DNA of 64,000 bases. Source: Martelella sp. AD-3 (GTDB lineage Bacteria > Pseudomonadota > Alphaproteobacteria > Rhizobiales > Rhizobiaceae). A model generated the notes under the pieces. It was not told the origin of the DNA and did not search any database. It saw only the letters and a list, made by a program, of their open reading frames with translations. Shown in pieces: positions 34,554 through 43,262 of this stretch; the first letter of the stretch is position 1; each line of letters begins with the position of its first letter. The position numbers were made by a program, and so were the translations under genes. Location: the NCBI RefSeq assembly GCF_001578105.1, contig NZ_CP014275.1, forward strand, positions 1,550,001 to 1,614,000, written 5' to 3'.

Positions 34554-35234
34554 CTAATCCTTCAGCACGTCTTTGTTTTCGGCCACCAGCTCTTCGGCCT
34601 CGTGACCGGCGATGACGAGTTCGCGCTCTCCGGTCCATATCTGGATGAAGGCCTCGACTGAACGATAGGCGAGAAGGGCCAGTCCCACGGGCAGGATGAT
34701 GTAGGCAATCCAGCGCTGAACGCGCTCCTGCAAACCAAACCAGTCCTGCATGAAAACGGGATAGCGCAGATCGTCGAGGCCGATTCCGGCCTTGAAAAAG
34801 CGGTTCCAGTAGAAGACCGCGCCGCCCTTGGAATGGGCGCCGAATATCTGCAGCCAGTCGGAGGACAAGAGGATGACCGCGTAAAGAAGCGCGGCAAGCG
34901 CTCCGAAAAGCGCAAAAACACGGAAGGCCCGGTGCGGCAGCGTGCGGATCAGCGCATCGACGCCGAGATGCAGGCCGGTCTTCAGGCCATAGCTCATGCC
35001 GAACAGGATCATCCAGGCAAACAGGATGCGCGTCAGCTCGAGCGCGCCGCCCCAGCCGCTGTTGAAGCCGTAACGCATGACGACCTGCGCAAACGAGATC
35101 ACGGTGATCGCCGCAAGCAGCGTCGCCAGCACGTTTTCCTCCAGCCGGGTGACGAGGGCGCGGTGGCGCCGTTCGGCCAGATAAAGCAGGACAAGGATCA
35201 AAATCAGAGCAAAGTAAGGCCAATAGGCGGCCAT
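34554..35234 (-). CDS. dctQ: TRAP transporter small permease (DctQ)
   Basis: 226-residue inner-membrane protein with four hydrophobic helices, the small subunit that pairs with DctM. Recognisable segments are YGFNSGWGGALELTRILFAWMILFGMSYGLKTGLHLGVDAL near residues 57-97, which carry the RILFAWMIFLG-like DctQ signature. A long C-terminal part (residues 130-226) exceeds the usual 170-residue size. It lies four bases upstream of dctM. Confidence 0.92.
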   Translation of the reverse strand: MAAYWPYFALILILVLLYLAERRHRALVTRLEENVLATLLAAITVISFAQVVMRYGFNSGWGGALELTRILFAWMILFGMSYGLKTGLHLGVDALIRTLPHRAFRVFALFGALAALLYAVILLSSDWLQIFGAHSKGGAVFYWNRFFKAGIGLDDLRYPVFMQDWFGLQERVQRWIAYIILPVGLALLAYRSVEAFIQIWTGERELVIAGHEAEELVAENKDVLKD

Positions 35235-35360
35235 GGCAGGTCCCCTCTCGATGGATCAGGTGAACTGCGGGCAGCGCGGTCGTGCCCGCACTGCCCGCCT
35301 GTCCGCCGCGGGTGGCTTTCAGCCCATTCCCGACGGCGAACCGGCGCACCCGGAATTGTT

Positions 35361-36368
35361 CTAGTTATTGGATTCGACTGCCGCCTGGATGAGGTCGGCG
35401 CCGATGTCGCCTTCAAACTCGGCCCAGACCGGCTTCATCACATCCACCCAGGCCTGGCGCTGCTCGGGCGAGAGCACCCGCACCTCGCTGCCGGCGGCGA
35501 TGATGTTGGCGCGGTTCTCCTCTTCCGTCGCCGCGACCGAAGCGTTGGCCTCCGCCGTGACTTCCTCGACAATCGTGAGAAAGCGGTCGCGGAAGTCCGG
35601 ATCGAGACCATCGAGCCAGTCGGTGGAGGTCACCAGCAGATAGGCCAGAAGCTGATGGTTGGTCTCGGTGATGCCGTCCTGAACCTCGAAGAACTTCTGG
35701 GTGTAGATGTTTGACCAGGTATTTTCCTGCCCGTCGACAACGCCGGTCTGCAGCGCGCCATAGACCTCCTTGAAGGCGAGCTTCTGGGCGGAGGCATCGA
35801 GCGCATTGATCATCGCCACCGCCACATCCGAGGTCTGAACCCGGAATTTCAGCCCGGCCGCATCGCTCGGCATGATCAGCGGCTTGTTGGCCGAAAACTG
35901 CTTCAGGCCCGAGGACCAGTAGCCAAGGCCCATATAGCCCTTGTCTTCCATCGCCGAGAGCATGCCCTTGCCGGCATCGCTGGTGGTGAATTTCTCCACC
36001 GCATCGAGGCTGGAGAACAGGAAAGGCAGGTCATAGAGGCGGTATTTCAGCGTATAGGCCTCGAACTTGGCAAGCGAGGGGGCCGCGAGCTGGACGTCGC
36101 CGAGAAGCAGCGCCTCAAGCACCTTGTCGTCGTCGAACAGCGTCGAGTTCGGGAAAACCTCCATGCAGGCTTCGCCGTCGAGTTCCTTGTTGACGCGGTC
36201 GGCCAGCATGCGCGCGGCGTCGCCCTTCGGGTGGCCCTGATCGGCGACCACATGGCTGAACTTGATCACCATCTCGTCATCGCTGCAGGCCGGATCGGCG
36301 GCGGAGACGGCGGAAGCCGCGGCAAAAAGCGCTGCGGCGGAAACGGCGGCAGTCAGAAATGTCTTCAT
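35361..36368 (-). CDS. dctP: TRAP transporter solute-binding protein (DctP)
   Basis: 335-residue periplasmic binding protein. The signal peptide covers about residues 1-23 (cleavage after AVSA). Conserved features are VIKFSHVVADQGHPKG, the carboxylate-binding Arg in GLKFRVQTSDV near residue 174, and GALQTGVVDGQENTWSNI near 205. It leads the dctPQM operon, followed by 126 bp and then dctQ. A sigma-54 promoter at 36552-36567 and palindromic sites further upstream suggest control by the adjacent DctD. Ligand is most likely succinate, malate or fumarate. Confidence 0.94.
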   Translation of the reverse strand: MKTFLTAAVSAAALFAAASAVSAADPACSDDEMVIKFSHVVADQGHPKGDAARMLADRVNKELDGEACMEVFPNSTLFDDDKVLEALLLGDVQLAAPSLAKFEAYTLKYRLYDLPFLFSSLDAVEKFTTSDAGKGMLSAMEDKGYMGLGYWSSGLKQFSANKPLIMPSDAAGLKFRVQTSDVAVAMINALDASAQKLAFKEVYGALQTGVVDGQENTWSNIYTQKFFEVQDGITETNHQLLAYLLVTSTDWLDGLDPDFRDRFLTIVEEVTAEANASVAATEEENRANIIAAGSEVRVLSPEQRQAWVDVMKPVWAEFEGDIGADLIQAAVESNN

Positions 36369-36551
36369 GGTTTACGTCCTCCCGTTAAACCCAAATCGAG
36401 TCGGATGGGGCTTTCGCCCCGGCAGGCCGCTATCGTATTGGTCGAACGCGGCCAGCACTGGTTTCACGGCAGCGGCAATCTCAAGCGCCGGCTGGGTCTG
36501 ATCCGAAAATCCTCCCGCGACGTCCCTCTCCGCCGCTGCCGATATTTTCAT

Positions 36552-36567
36552 TGCAAACAGCGTGCCA
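36552..36567 (-). promoter_or_regulatory. Sigma-54 promoter of dctPQM
   Basis: Read on the minus strand: TGGCACGCTGTTTGCA, which matches the -24/-12 consensus (TGGCAC-N5-TTGCA) with GG and GC ten bases apart. It points to dctP, whose start is about 180 bases downstream. Confidence 0.88.
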
Positions 36568-36650
36568 GTTCTTGCCAAACGTCAATAGTGACTTTGAAAC
36601 AGTGGCTTAACGATTTTCATATATTCGGGAAAAGAGCATTGCGGCGCAAA

Positions 36651-36668
36651 TGTGTCAGCAATGACACA
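36651..36668. promoter_or_regulatory. DctD upstream activator site candidate 1
   Basis: Perfect inverted repeat TGTGTCA-GCAA-TGACACA, about 85-100 bases upstream of the sigma-54 promoter: the usual distance for an enhancer site. Confidence 0.72.
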
Positions 36669-36697
36669 TCGTCTTGCGGCCAAACGGGTAGGTAACG

Positions 36698-36710
36698 ACA
36701 CATTGCGTGT
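36698..36710. promoter_or_regulatory. DctD upstream activator site candidate 2
   Basis: ACAC-ATTGC-GTGT, sharing the GACACA half of site 1, 30 bases further upstream and just beyond the dctD stop. Tandem sites are usual for DctD. Confidence 0.5.
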
Positions 36711-36712
36711 GA

Positions 36713-38083
36713 TCACGCGTCATCATCATCGATATAGTCGATCCTGAGCCGCTTCATCTTGTCATAGAGCCCCTTCCGGGAGATCTGCAGCGCCTCATAG
36801 GTGGGCTTCAGCGCGCCGTCGTGGCGGGCAAGCTCGGCCGCGATCACCTGTCGCTCGAAAGCCTGCATCTGGTCGGCAAGCGGCAGGCCTGCCGAAGGCG
36901 TCATCGCGGCTTCGTTCTGTTCGCTATTGTCGAATCCGCGCCAGAGGCCAAGCACGAAACGGTCGGCATAGTTTCTCAGTTCGCGGACATTGCCGGGCCA
37001 GTCATGCGCCATCAGCCCGGCCTGCAGCAGCGGCGAGATCTCCGGTATCTCCCGGCGAAACCGCGCCCGCGCATCCCGCGCCAGAAAGAAGAACAGCAGC
37101 GGAATGTCGTCCCTGCGCTCCCTGAGAGACGGAATATCGAGGGTGACGACGTTCAGCCGATAGTAGAGATCGGCCCGGAAACGCCCGGCATCGCTTTCGA
37201 GCTTGAGATCCGATTTCGACGCCGCGACGATCCGGATATCGAGCGCGATCTGCTTGTTGGAGCCAAGCCGCTCGACGGTCCGGGTTTCGATGGCGCGCAG
37301 GATCTTGGCCTGAAGGTCGAGCGGCATGGACTCGATCTCGTCCAGAAACACGGTGCCGCCATCGGCATGTTCGAGCTTGCCGATCCGCTGTTTGCTCGCG
37401 CCGGTGAAAGCGCCCGCCTCATGGCCGAAGAGCTCCGCCTCGATCATATCGGCCGGCACGGCCGCGCAGTTGATCGCAACGAAATTGCCTTTCGCTCTCG
37501 CGCCGGTTTCGTGCAGTGCGCGGGCGACGACTTCCTTGCCGGCGCCGGTTTCGCCGCGCACCAGCACATCGACATCGGTGTCGGCAAGCATGGCAATCTG
37601 CTCGCGCAGCCTGACGATTCCCTCCGTCCGCCCCACCAGCCGGAGCGACAGCGCGTCATGGCCGTCGAGTTCCGAGCGTAGTGTCCGGTTTTCCAGAACA
37701 AGCCGCCGTTTTTCCAGAGCGCGGTCGATGACGGTGTAGAGGCGGGAGGCCTGGAATGGCTTCTCGATGAAATCATAAGCGCCCGCCCGCATCGCATCGA
37801 CGGCCATCTGCACATCGCCATGCCCGGTAATCAGGATCACCGGAAAGGTCGGATCGATCGAAAGCGCCGATTTCAGGAGCGCCATGCCGTCCATGCCCGG
37901 CATGCGGATATCGGTAACGAGCACGGCATAGGCCTCATGGGTAATGCGCTCCAGCGCGGGTGCGGCACTGTCATGCACGGCGACATTGACGCCCTCGAGC
38001 TCCAGCCCCTGCGCCAGCGCGTGGCGAAGATCATCGTCATCATCGACCAGATGAACGAGCGGTGTTGCCGTCTGCATTGCCAT
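36713..38083 (-). CDS. dctD: Sigma-54-dependent response regulator DctD
   Basis: 456-residue cytoplasmic activator. Receiver domain at residues 8-120 with the acidic pocket VDDDDD and phospho-acceptor Asp58 (VLVTDIRMPGMDG). AAA+ domain from about 150 with Walker A GETGAGKE (178-185) and the sigma-54 contact loop GAFTGA (224-229). A Fis-type helix-turn-helix lies at the C-terminus (ALKPTYEALQISRKGLYDKMKRL). It lies 17 bases after dctB and immediately upstream of the palindromic sites and sigma-54 promoter of dctPQM. It should turn that operon on when DctB senses dicarboxylate. Confidence 0.95.
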   Translation of the reverse strand: MAMQTATPLVHLVDDDDDLRHALAQGLELEGVNVAVHDSAAPALERITHEAYAVLVTDIRMPGMDGMALLKSALSIDPTFPVILITGHGDVQMAVDAMRAGAYDFIEKPFQASRLYTVIDRALEKRRLVLENRTLRSELDGHDALSLRLVGRTEGIVRLREQIAMLADTDVDVLVRGETGAGKEVVARALHETGARAKGNFVAINCAAVPADMIEAELFGHEAGAFTGASKQRIGKLEHADGGTVFLDEIESMPLDLQAKILRAIETRTVERLGSNKQIALDIRIVAASKSDLKLESDAGRFRADLYYRLNVVTLDIPSLRERRDDIPLLFFFLARDARARFRREIPEISPLLQAGLMAHDWPGNVRELRNYADRFVLGLWRGFDNSEQNEAAMTPSAGLPLADQMQAFERQVIAAELARHDGALKPTYEALQISRKGLYDKMKRLRIDYIDDDDA

Positions 38084-38100
38084 GACCTGTCGAAATCTCC

Positions 38101-39837
38101 CTATTCCGCCTTCGCCGCTTTCGCCGCCTTCAGCCGCAATTCGAAGACCGCGCCGCCCTCGGCCCGCAAAAGCGTAACACTGCCACCGAAATCCTGCATG
38201 ATGTTATAGACGATAGATAGTCCCAGGCCGCTTCCCTGTCCGGTGCGGGTGGTGAAGAACGGCTCGAACACCTCGCCCGCCAGCTCCGGCGCGATCCCCG
38301 GCCCGTTGTCGCGGACATGCAGGCAGACCTCGTCGCCGGCGCTTTTCAGCTCCACGGCAATGCGCCCGTCCGCGCGCCCCGCAAGCGCGTCGATCGCATT
38401 GCCGAAGAGGTTGACGAACACCTGCGACAGCCGGATCCGCCCAGCCTCCACCATGACGCCGTCAAGCGCCGGATCGACGTCGATCTTCACGCCCGCGCGA
38501 TCCGCCCTGGCCCGGATCAGGATCAGCGCTTCGTCGAGCGCCGCCTTTACCCGCACGGCCTCCGTCTTTGTTCCCGGCTTTCGTGAAAATGCCAGCAGGG
38601 TTCCCGAAAGCTCGGAAATGCGCGTGACCATGGCGGTGATGCGGTTGAGATTGCTGTCCGCGATTTCCTGCCTGCCGAGGGCAAGCGCGCGTGTTGTATT
38701 GGCGGCATAGGTCTCGATCGCGGCCAGCGGCTGATTGATCTCATGGGCAAGCGTTGCTGCCATTTGCCCGACACCGGCCAGTTTCGCCGTCTGAATCAGT
38801 TCGCGCTGAACTCGCTTCAGTTCCCGTTCGGCCTCGATCCGCTCATCGATCTCGTGCGACAGGCTGCGGTTTGCCAGGCTGAGTTCTTTCGTCCGGTCGC
38901 GCACGGCCCGTTCGAGGCGCAACGCCTGCGCCCGCTCCCGCCGCCTGCGCATGACGCTGCTTTCGATACGGCCAATCTGGAAAAAGGCGATCACGCTGAC
39001 AAGCAGAAAGATCAGCAGCGAGAAACCGATGGCCGCCGATTGCGCGGACACGATACGGCTGCGATTGCCCAGGACATGAAGCTGCCAGCCCATCAGCGGC
39101 AGGTCACGCATGACATCGATATGCGTGGTGTGGCCGACCGTGCCGAACTTGGCATCGATCTCCGACACAGGTTTCAGCAGCCAGTCCTGGCGGTTGGAGA
39201 GGAAGACGATGCCATCGCTGTCCGTCACGAAAATCGGATCGGCAGAAAGGGCCCAGGTGCGTTCCACTGCATCGAACCCGACATAGACGGCGACCACGCC
39301 GCGCAACTGACCGTTCCGGCGGACGCCCGCCCCGAAGGCATAAACGCGGCTTCTGCCCTTGATCAGGGCAGTGGTGCGGCCGAGCCGGTTTTCGTTCGCC
39401 GCCCTTAAAAGCTCTTCGCGGCCGGCCGGCTCGTCCCCGAAAATATCCCGCGCCGCAGCCAGCAGCTTGCCGTCGGCAGCAAAGAAGGCCACGTCCCGCG
39501 CGCCGGAAAGGCCGGCGATTTCTTCCGCCAGCGAACGCGCCCTTTTCTGGATCGAGACCTCGGAGGCGAGGCTTGAAAACAGCAGCGCGACTTCATCCTG
39601 CCGCGCAAGAAGGGGCGGAATGAGCCGGTATTTTTCCAGCACGCCGTTGAGGACCTCCGCCTGAACGGCCAGCGTTTCGGCGGCCTGGCGCTGGACATAG
39701 CCGCGAGAACGATCGGTGGCCAGCTTCCACGCGGCAGCGGTCCCGGCCAATGTCAGCAAGAGCAAAACGAAGGCCGCGCCTGCGCGCAACCTGAAGAAAC
39801 GCGACCGAACCGCACTGCCGGTATGCCAGCTATCCAT
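38101..39837 (-). CDS. dctB: C4-dicarboxylate sensor histidine kinase DctB
   Basis: 578-residue inner-membrane kinase. A first membrane helix lies at about residues 18-37, a periplasmic double-PAS sensing domain runs to about 265 (with YAFGAGVRRNGQLRGVVAVYV), and a second helix at about 268-288 is followed by a coiled-coil linker. The H-box is TLAHEINQPLAAIETYA, the N-box is VNLFGNAIDAL, and the G-boxes are VRDNGPGIA and GSGLGLSIVYNIM. The domain order matches rhizobial DctB. It heads the dctBD operon and governs the nearby TRAP transporter instead of the classical DctA permease. Confidence 0.94.
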   Translation of the reverse strand: MDSWHTGSAVRSRFFRLRAGAAFVLLLLTLAGTAAAWKLATDRSRGYVQRQAAETLAVQAEVLNGVLEKYRLIPPLLARQDEVALLFSSLASEVSIQKRARSLAEEIAGLSGARDVAFFAADGKLLAAARDIFGDEPAGREELLRAANENRLGRTTALIKGRSRVYAFGAGVRRNGQLRGVVAVYVGFDAVERTWALSADPIFVTDSDGIVFLSNRQDWLLKPVSEIDAKFGTVGHTTHIDVMRDLPLMGWQLHVLGNRSRIVSAQSAAIGFSLLIFLLVSVIAFFQIGRIESSVMRRRRERAQALRLERAVRDRTKELSLANRSLSHEIDERIEAERELKRVQRELIQTAKLAGVGQMAATLAHEINQPLAAIETYAANTTRALALGRQEIADSNLNRITAMVTRISELSGTLLAFSRKPGTKTEAVRVKAALDEALILIRARADRAGVKIDVDPALDGVMVEAGRIRLSQVFVNLFGNAIDALAGRADGRIAVELKSAGDEVCLHVRDNGPGIAPELAGEVFEPFFTTRTGQGSGLGLSIVYNIMQDFGGSVTLLRAEGGAVFELRLKAAKAAKAE

Positions 39838-40305
39838 TCCACTCCCTCACGAGAAATGCCCGGCCGGATCGGCACGAGGAACATCTCGCACGCTCACCAT
39901 AGCCGCAACGGGTGTCGCTCTCCAACCGATTTGGCAGATCGCAAAAGGCCATCCGGCCTGGCGCCCGAGCATCGGACTATTCCGGACAAAGAGGCGCGTG
40001 GATCCATCTTTGACGAGCGGCCACTATCCCGGCTTCGCGGAAAGAGGCTGACCGTCCGGAAACGGCCGCATTCGTGTTGCTCCACCGGGCCAGGCTTGTG
40101 TCCGGGCAGTGGAATGCTCATGCTGATGAGCGACATCACGACGGAGCCCTTGGTGCGAATGCCCTAAAGCCAAGGCGGCGCCTGCAGCACTCCATCTGTT
40201 GTCCGGCGTCCTTGAAGTGCCCGGGGACCGCAAACAAGACCGGTCCGAGACACGTTGCCCATGGCTCCTGGCCCTCGTCTCGTCGAAGTCATAGCGGGCG
40301 GTTCG
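39838..40305. other. Non-coding stretch of 468 bp
   Basis: Between the dctB start and the end of the kinase gene at 40306. Short open frames exist on both strands, but none has a ribosome site or recognisable protein. It probably holds the dctB promoter and possibly unrecognisable gene debris. Confidence 0.5.
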
Positions 40306-40938
40306 TCATCCGTTCACCACCCGATAGTCGGCCGGGCGGCTTTTTGACAGAACAAGGCGCATGTTCGGGAGGTCATTGCCGTCCAACTTTCGCATGCGCT
40401 CTTCCGGGGCCAGATGCGCCCAGCGGGCTTCCAGCCGGTCGCGAAGCACCGTTTCCGGCACGTCGATGAAGGCCGTCCTGTCGAACATTGCCGTCACCGG
40501 ATGCCAGCGTTCGTCGTCCAGGAGCAGATAGTTGCCTTCGACAATGATCAGTCGCGCTTCCGGCCCGATGATGCGCGCGCCCGCGCGGGCGATCTCGATC
40601 GACCGGTCGAAGACCGGTACGGCCACTTCCTCTCCGTCATCTGCCCGGATGCGTCTGAGGGCCGACAGCAGGCCGCCGGCATCGAAGGTGTGGGGCGCGC
40701 CCTTGCGCGCCAGATGGCCGCGCGCCGTCAGCACCATGTCGTCAAAGTGGAAGCCGTCCATCGGCAGGACCTGAACCTTTTCCGGTAACCGGCTGTTCAG
40801 ACGGGAGAAAAGAGTGTCTGCCAGATGGCTTTTCCCGGCGCCGGGAGGGCCTGCCAGAGCGACAATCCGGCGTCGGTCGCCGGAGGCGATCTTCTCCAGC
40901 TCCTCAGCGAGCTGATCCGGTCCTACCTGTTTGTCCAT
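40306..40938 (-). CDS. FrcK-like P-loop kinase (uridine kinase/PanK-related)
   Basis: 210-residue cytoplasmic NTP-dependent kinase. Walker A is AGPPGAGKSHLAD near residue 30, followed by PMDGFHFDD (phosphate-acceptor region as in uridine and pantothenate kinases) and IVEGNYLLLDD. The ATG at 40936-40938 follows GGGAG, so the longer in-frame TTG start is rejected. It lies 42 bases after the LacI gene in the same direction. Rhizobial sugar operons frcBCAK contain a kinase of this type. Here it would phosphorylate the sugar brought in by the divergent importer, possibly after epimerisation. Confidence 0.85.
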   Translation of the reverse strand: MDKQVGPDQLAEELEKIASGDRRRIVALAGPPGAGKSHLADTLFSRLNSRLPEKVQVLPMDGFHFDDMVLTARGHLARKGAPHTFDAGGLLSALRRIRADDGEEVAVPVFDRSIEIARAGARIIGPEARLIIVEGNYLLLDDERWHPVTAMFDRTAFIDVPETVLRDRLEARWAHLAPEERMRKLDGNDLPNMRLVLSKSRPADYRVVNG

Positions 40939-40980
40939 GTGCGTTCTCCCAGTCAAAAAGCGGTTGGTTGCCGAACACGG

Positions 40981-42000
40981 CTATTCATATTCGGGGCCGA
41001 GATCGTCGATGATCAGGCGCGGCGGGACGACCGAGATTTCTCCCGCCCGGTCCTCTTCGCCGTCGAAGCAGGAAAAGCAGACCTTGATCAGGTTTTCGAC
41101 ATCCTGTCTGAGCATGATGGTCTTTACCGGCAGGCAGGCGGCAAACGGGTCCCAGTCGAAGCAGGCCACGCGCACATTGCCGGCAAGGTCCGGCCGGTCG
41201 CGCCAGAATGTCGCAAAACCCTCGAAGGCCGTGATCGAGTTGACCAGCATGGCGAGCGGCGGACTGCCTGCGTCGTTGAACAGCTTTGAAAGCGCGTCGT
41301 GCGCCGCGACGGGGCTGTAGCCGCAACGAACGATGTCCGCCTCGCCGGCGGTCCGGCCGGCTTCGCGCATGCCCGCCAGAAAGCCCTCGATACGACGATC
41401 GGTCGCATATTCGTGCTCCCGTCCGCCGAGGAAAATAGCGCGGGCCGAGGGCTCGAGCGCTTCGAGCAGGCGGCGTGTGAGGTCTCGCGCGCCGCCGAAA
41501 TTGTCGGTGACAACCGAAAACGCATCCGGCCCGGGAAGGTCGACATTGACGCAGCGCACGCCCTTGTTGTGGCAAAGACGGTTGATGTCCGACGGATTCT
41601 CGACGCCGGCAACGACGAGAAGCTCAACCTCCTGCATCACAAGCTTGGCGGCAACCTGTCGCTCGATTTCGGGGTTGCGTTGCGTGCTCACGACGATCGG
41701 CACGAGCCCGCGGGCGCGGGCCTCGCTCTCGAAATTCTCGACCAGCCCGGCGAAAAAGCGGTTGCGATGGTGCGGAATGATCATGCCGGCAAGGGAAGAG
41801 CGACCGAGCCGCAGGGCACGCGCGCGCTGATTGGCCTGATAGCCCAGCTTGGCGGCAAGCGCGAGAACGCGCTCGGCCGTTTCCGGGTTGGTTCGATGTT
41901 TCTGCCAGGTCCCGTTGAGGACAAAACTGACCGTCGAAACTGAGGTGCCGGCGGCCTCCGCAAGGTCGCGAATCGTCGGTCTTTTCCTCGGTTTTGGCAT
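40981..42000 (-). CDS. LacI family transcriptional regulator
   Basis: 339-residue repressor. The N-terminal headpiece TIRDLAEAAGTSVSTVSFVLNG covers residues 9-30 and the hinge helix is at about 58-64; the periplasmic-binding-like effector domain follows. It is divergent from the ribose-type ABC operon, and a near-perfect palindrome with LacI character overlaps the promoter facing that operon. It thus probably represses the importer, the epimerase and perhaps the kinase downstream of itself, until the imported sugar or its phosphate binds. Confidence 0.93.
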   Translation of the reverse strand: MPKPRKRPTIRDLAEAAGTSVSTVSFVLNGTWQKHRTNPETAERVLALAAKLGYQANQRARALRLGRSSLAGMIIPHHRNRFFAGLVENFESEARARGLVPIVVSTQRNPEIERQVAAKLVMQEVELLVVAGVENPSDINRLCHNKGVRCVNVDLPGPDAFSVVTDNFGGARDLTRRLLEALEPSARAIFLGGREHEYATDRRIEGFLAGMREAGRTAGEADIVRCGYSPVAAHDALSKLFNDAGSPPLAMLVNSITAFEGFATFWRDRPDLAGNVRVACFDWDPFAACLPVKTIMLRQDVENLIKVCFSCFDGEEDRAGEISVVPPRLIIDDLGPEYE

Positions 42001-42066
42001 GTCTTCATCCGGTTTCGATCATTCCGATTAGCGTTCCCAACGCAGATTTACAATCGCAAAACCGGG

Positions 42067-42095
42067 TTGACAGTGCAAGCTAAAAGGTTTTAGCT
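42067..42095 (+). promoter_or_regulatory. Promoter and LacI operator of the sugar ABC operon
   Basis: A consensus -35 TTGACA lies at 42067-42072. It is followed by an inverted repeat AGCTAAAA-GG-TTTTAGCT (42078-42095) that covers the spacer and a weak -10 (TTAGCT or TAGCTA). Eight-base perfect arms and a two-base centre fit a LacI-family site. Confidence 0.75.
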
Positions 42096-42167
42096 AAACA
42101 TATTCGGTGGAGCGCGGCAGTAGGAGGCCGTCACCGGATCTGGAGATTTCAACAGGAGGAGAGCCCA

Positions 42168-43175
42168 ATGGCCTTTACGACCATGACCCGTCGCACGCTG
42201 CTAGCAGGGGCGGCGGCAGTGATGACGGCCTTTGCCGGAACAGCAGTCCATGCACAGGATCAGACCACCATCGGCGTTGTTGCCAAGATCGGCGGCATTC
42301 CGTGGTTCAACGCCATGGAAGCGGGTATTGAAGAGAAGGCCGCGGAGCTCGGCGTCAACGGTTTCATGATCGGGCCGACCAGCGCCGATCCGGCGCTTCA
42401 GGTCCGCGCGATCGAGGACCTGATTGCCCAGGGCGTCGATGTCATCGGCGTCGTGCCGAACGACGCGGCAGTGCTCGAGCCGGTGCTGAAGCGCGCGCGC
42501 GACCAGGGCATCATCGTGCTGACCCATGAATCACCCGACCAGCAGAATGTCGACTGGGATTTCGAGCTGGCTTCAGCCGTCGGTTTCGGAGAAGCCTACG
42601 GCAAGCAACTGGGCGAAATGATGGACGGGCAAGGCAAATATGCCGTCTTCGTCGGCGGGCTCACGGTGCCCCTGCACAATGCATGGGCTGATGCTGCCAT
42701 TGCCTATATTCAGGAAAACTACCCGGACATGGAACTCGTCGGCGACCGCTATGGCGTGGCGGAAGACGTTGATGCCTCGCGCAAGACCGCCCTTGACCTG
42801 ATGCGGGCCAACCCGGATCTCGGCGGCTTTCTGGGCTTCGGCAGCCAGGGGCCGATCGGTGCGGCGCGCGCTGTCGAGGAGCGCCGCAAGTCGGGCGAAG
42901 TCGTCGTGCTTGGACCCTTCTCGCCGGGACAGGGCAGAAAGCTCGTGCATGACGGTGTGCTCTCCGGCGGATTCATGTGGAACCCGAAACAGGCCGGCGA
43001 GGTGTTCGTGACGCTCGGCACGATGCTTGTCAATGGCGAGAAAATCGAGGCCGGCATGGACATCGAGGGGCTCGGCGTCATCGATCCCGATTTCGAGGGC
43101 CGCGACATCATCGTTGATCAGCTTGTGCAGATCAACAAGGATACCGTGGACGATCTGGCCGCGCTCGGCCTGTAG
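42168..43175 (+). CDS. Sugar ABC transporter substrate-binding protein (RbsB/LsrB type)
   Basis: 335-residue periplasmic binding protein of the CUT2 class. The N-terminus has a twin-Arg-like MTRRTLLAG followed by a hydrophobic stretch, with a likely cleavage after AVHA near residue 29. Mature start DQTTIGVVAKIGGIPWFNAME, then GPTSADPALQVRAIEDLIAQGVDVIGVVPND, resembles rhamnose, autoinducer-2 and erythritol binding proteins. AGGAGG precedes the ATG. First gene of the operon under the LacI-type operator. The ligand is probably a ketose or sugar alcohol, judged from the epimerase at the operon end. Confidence 0.93.
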   Translation: MAFTTMTRRTLLAGAAAVMTAFAGTAVHAQDQTTIGVVAKIGGIPWFNAMEAGIEEKAAELGVNGFMIGPTSADPALQVRAIEDLIAQGVDVIGVVPNDAAVLEPVLKRARDQGIIVLTHESPDQQNVDWDFELASAVGFGEAYGKQLGEMMDGQGKYAVFVGGLTVPLHNAWADAAIAYIQENYPDMELVGDRYGVAEDVDASRKTALDLMRANPDLGGFLGFGSQGPIGAARAVEERRKSGEVVVLGPFSPGQGRKLVHDGVLSGGFMWNPKQAGEVFVTLGTMLVNGEKIEAGMDIEGLGVIDPDFEGRDIIVDQLVQINKDTVDDLAALGL

Positions 43176-43186
43176 CGAAAATGTCT

Positions 43187-43225
43187 GCGCCCGGCCGCTG
43201 GCGGCTTTTCCGTCGTGCCGGGCGC
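43187..43225 (+). promoter_or_regulatory. Stem-loop between binding-protein and ATPase genes
   Basis: Perfect 9-bp arms GCGCCCGGC/GCCGGGCGC, 11 bases after the binding-protein stop, loop of 21 bases, no U-tract. Same position as the stem-loops after the binding-protein genes at 5257 and 12024. Confidence 0.6.
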
Positions 43226-43262
43226 GGCGATAACCGACCCTTTCAACATACCAGGTGGATCC

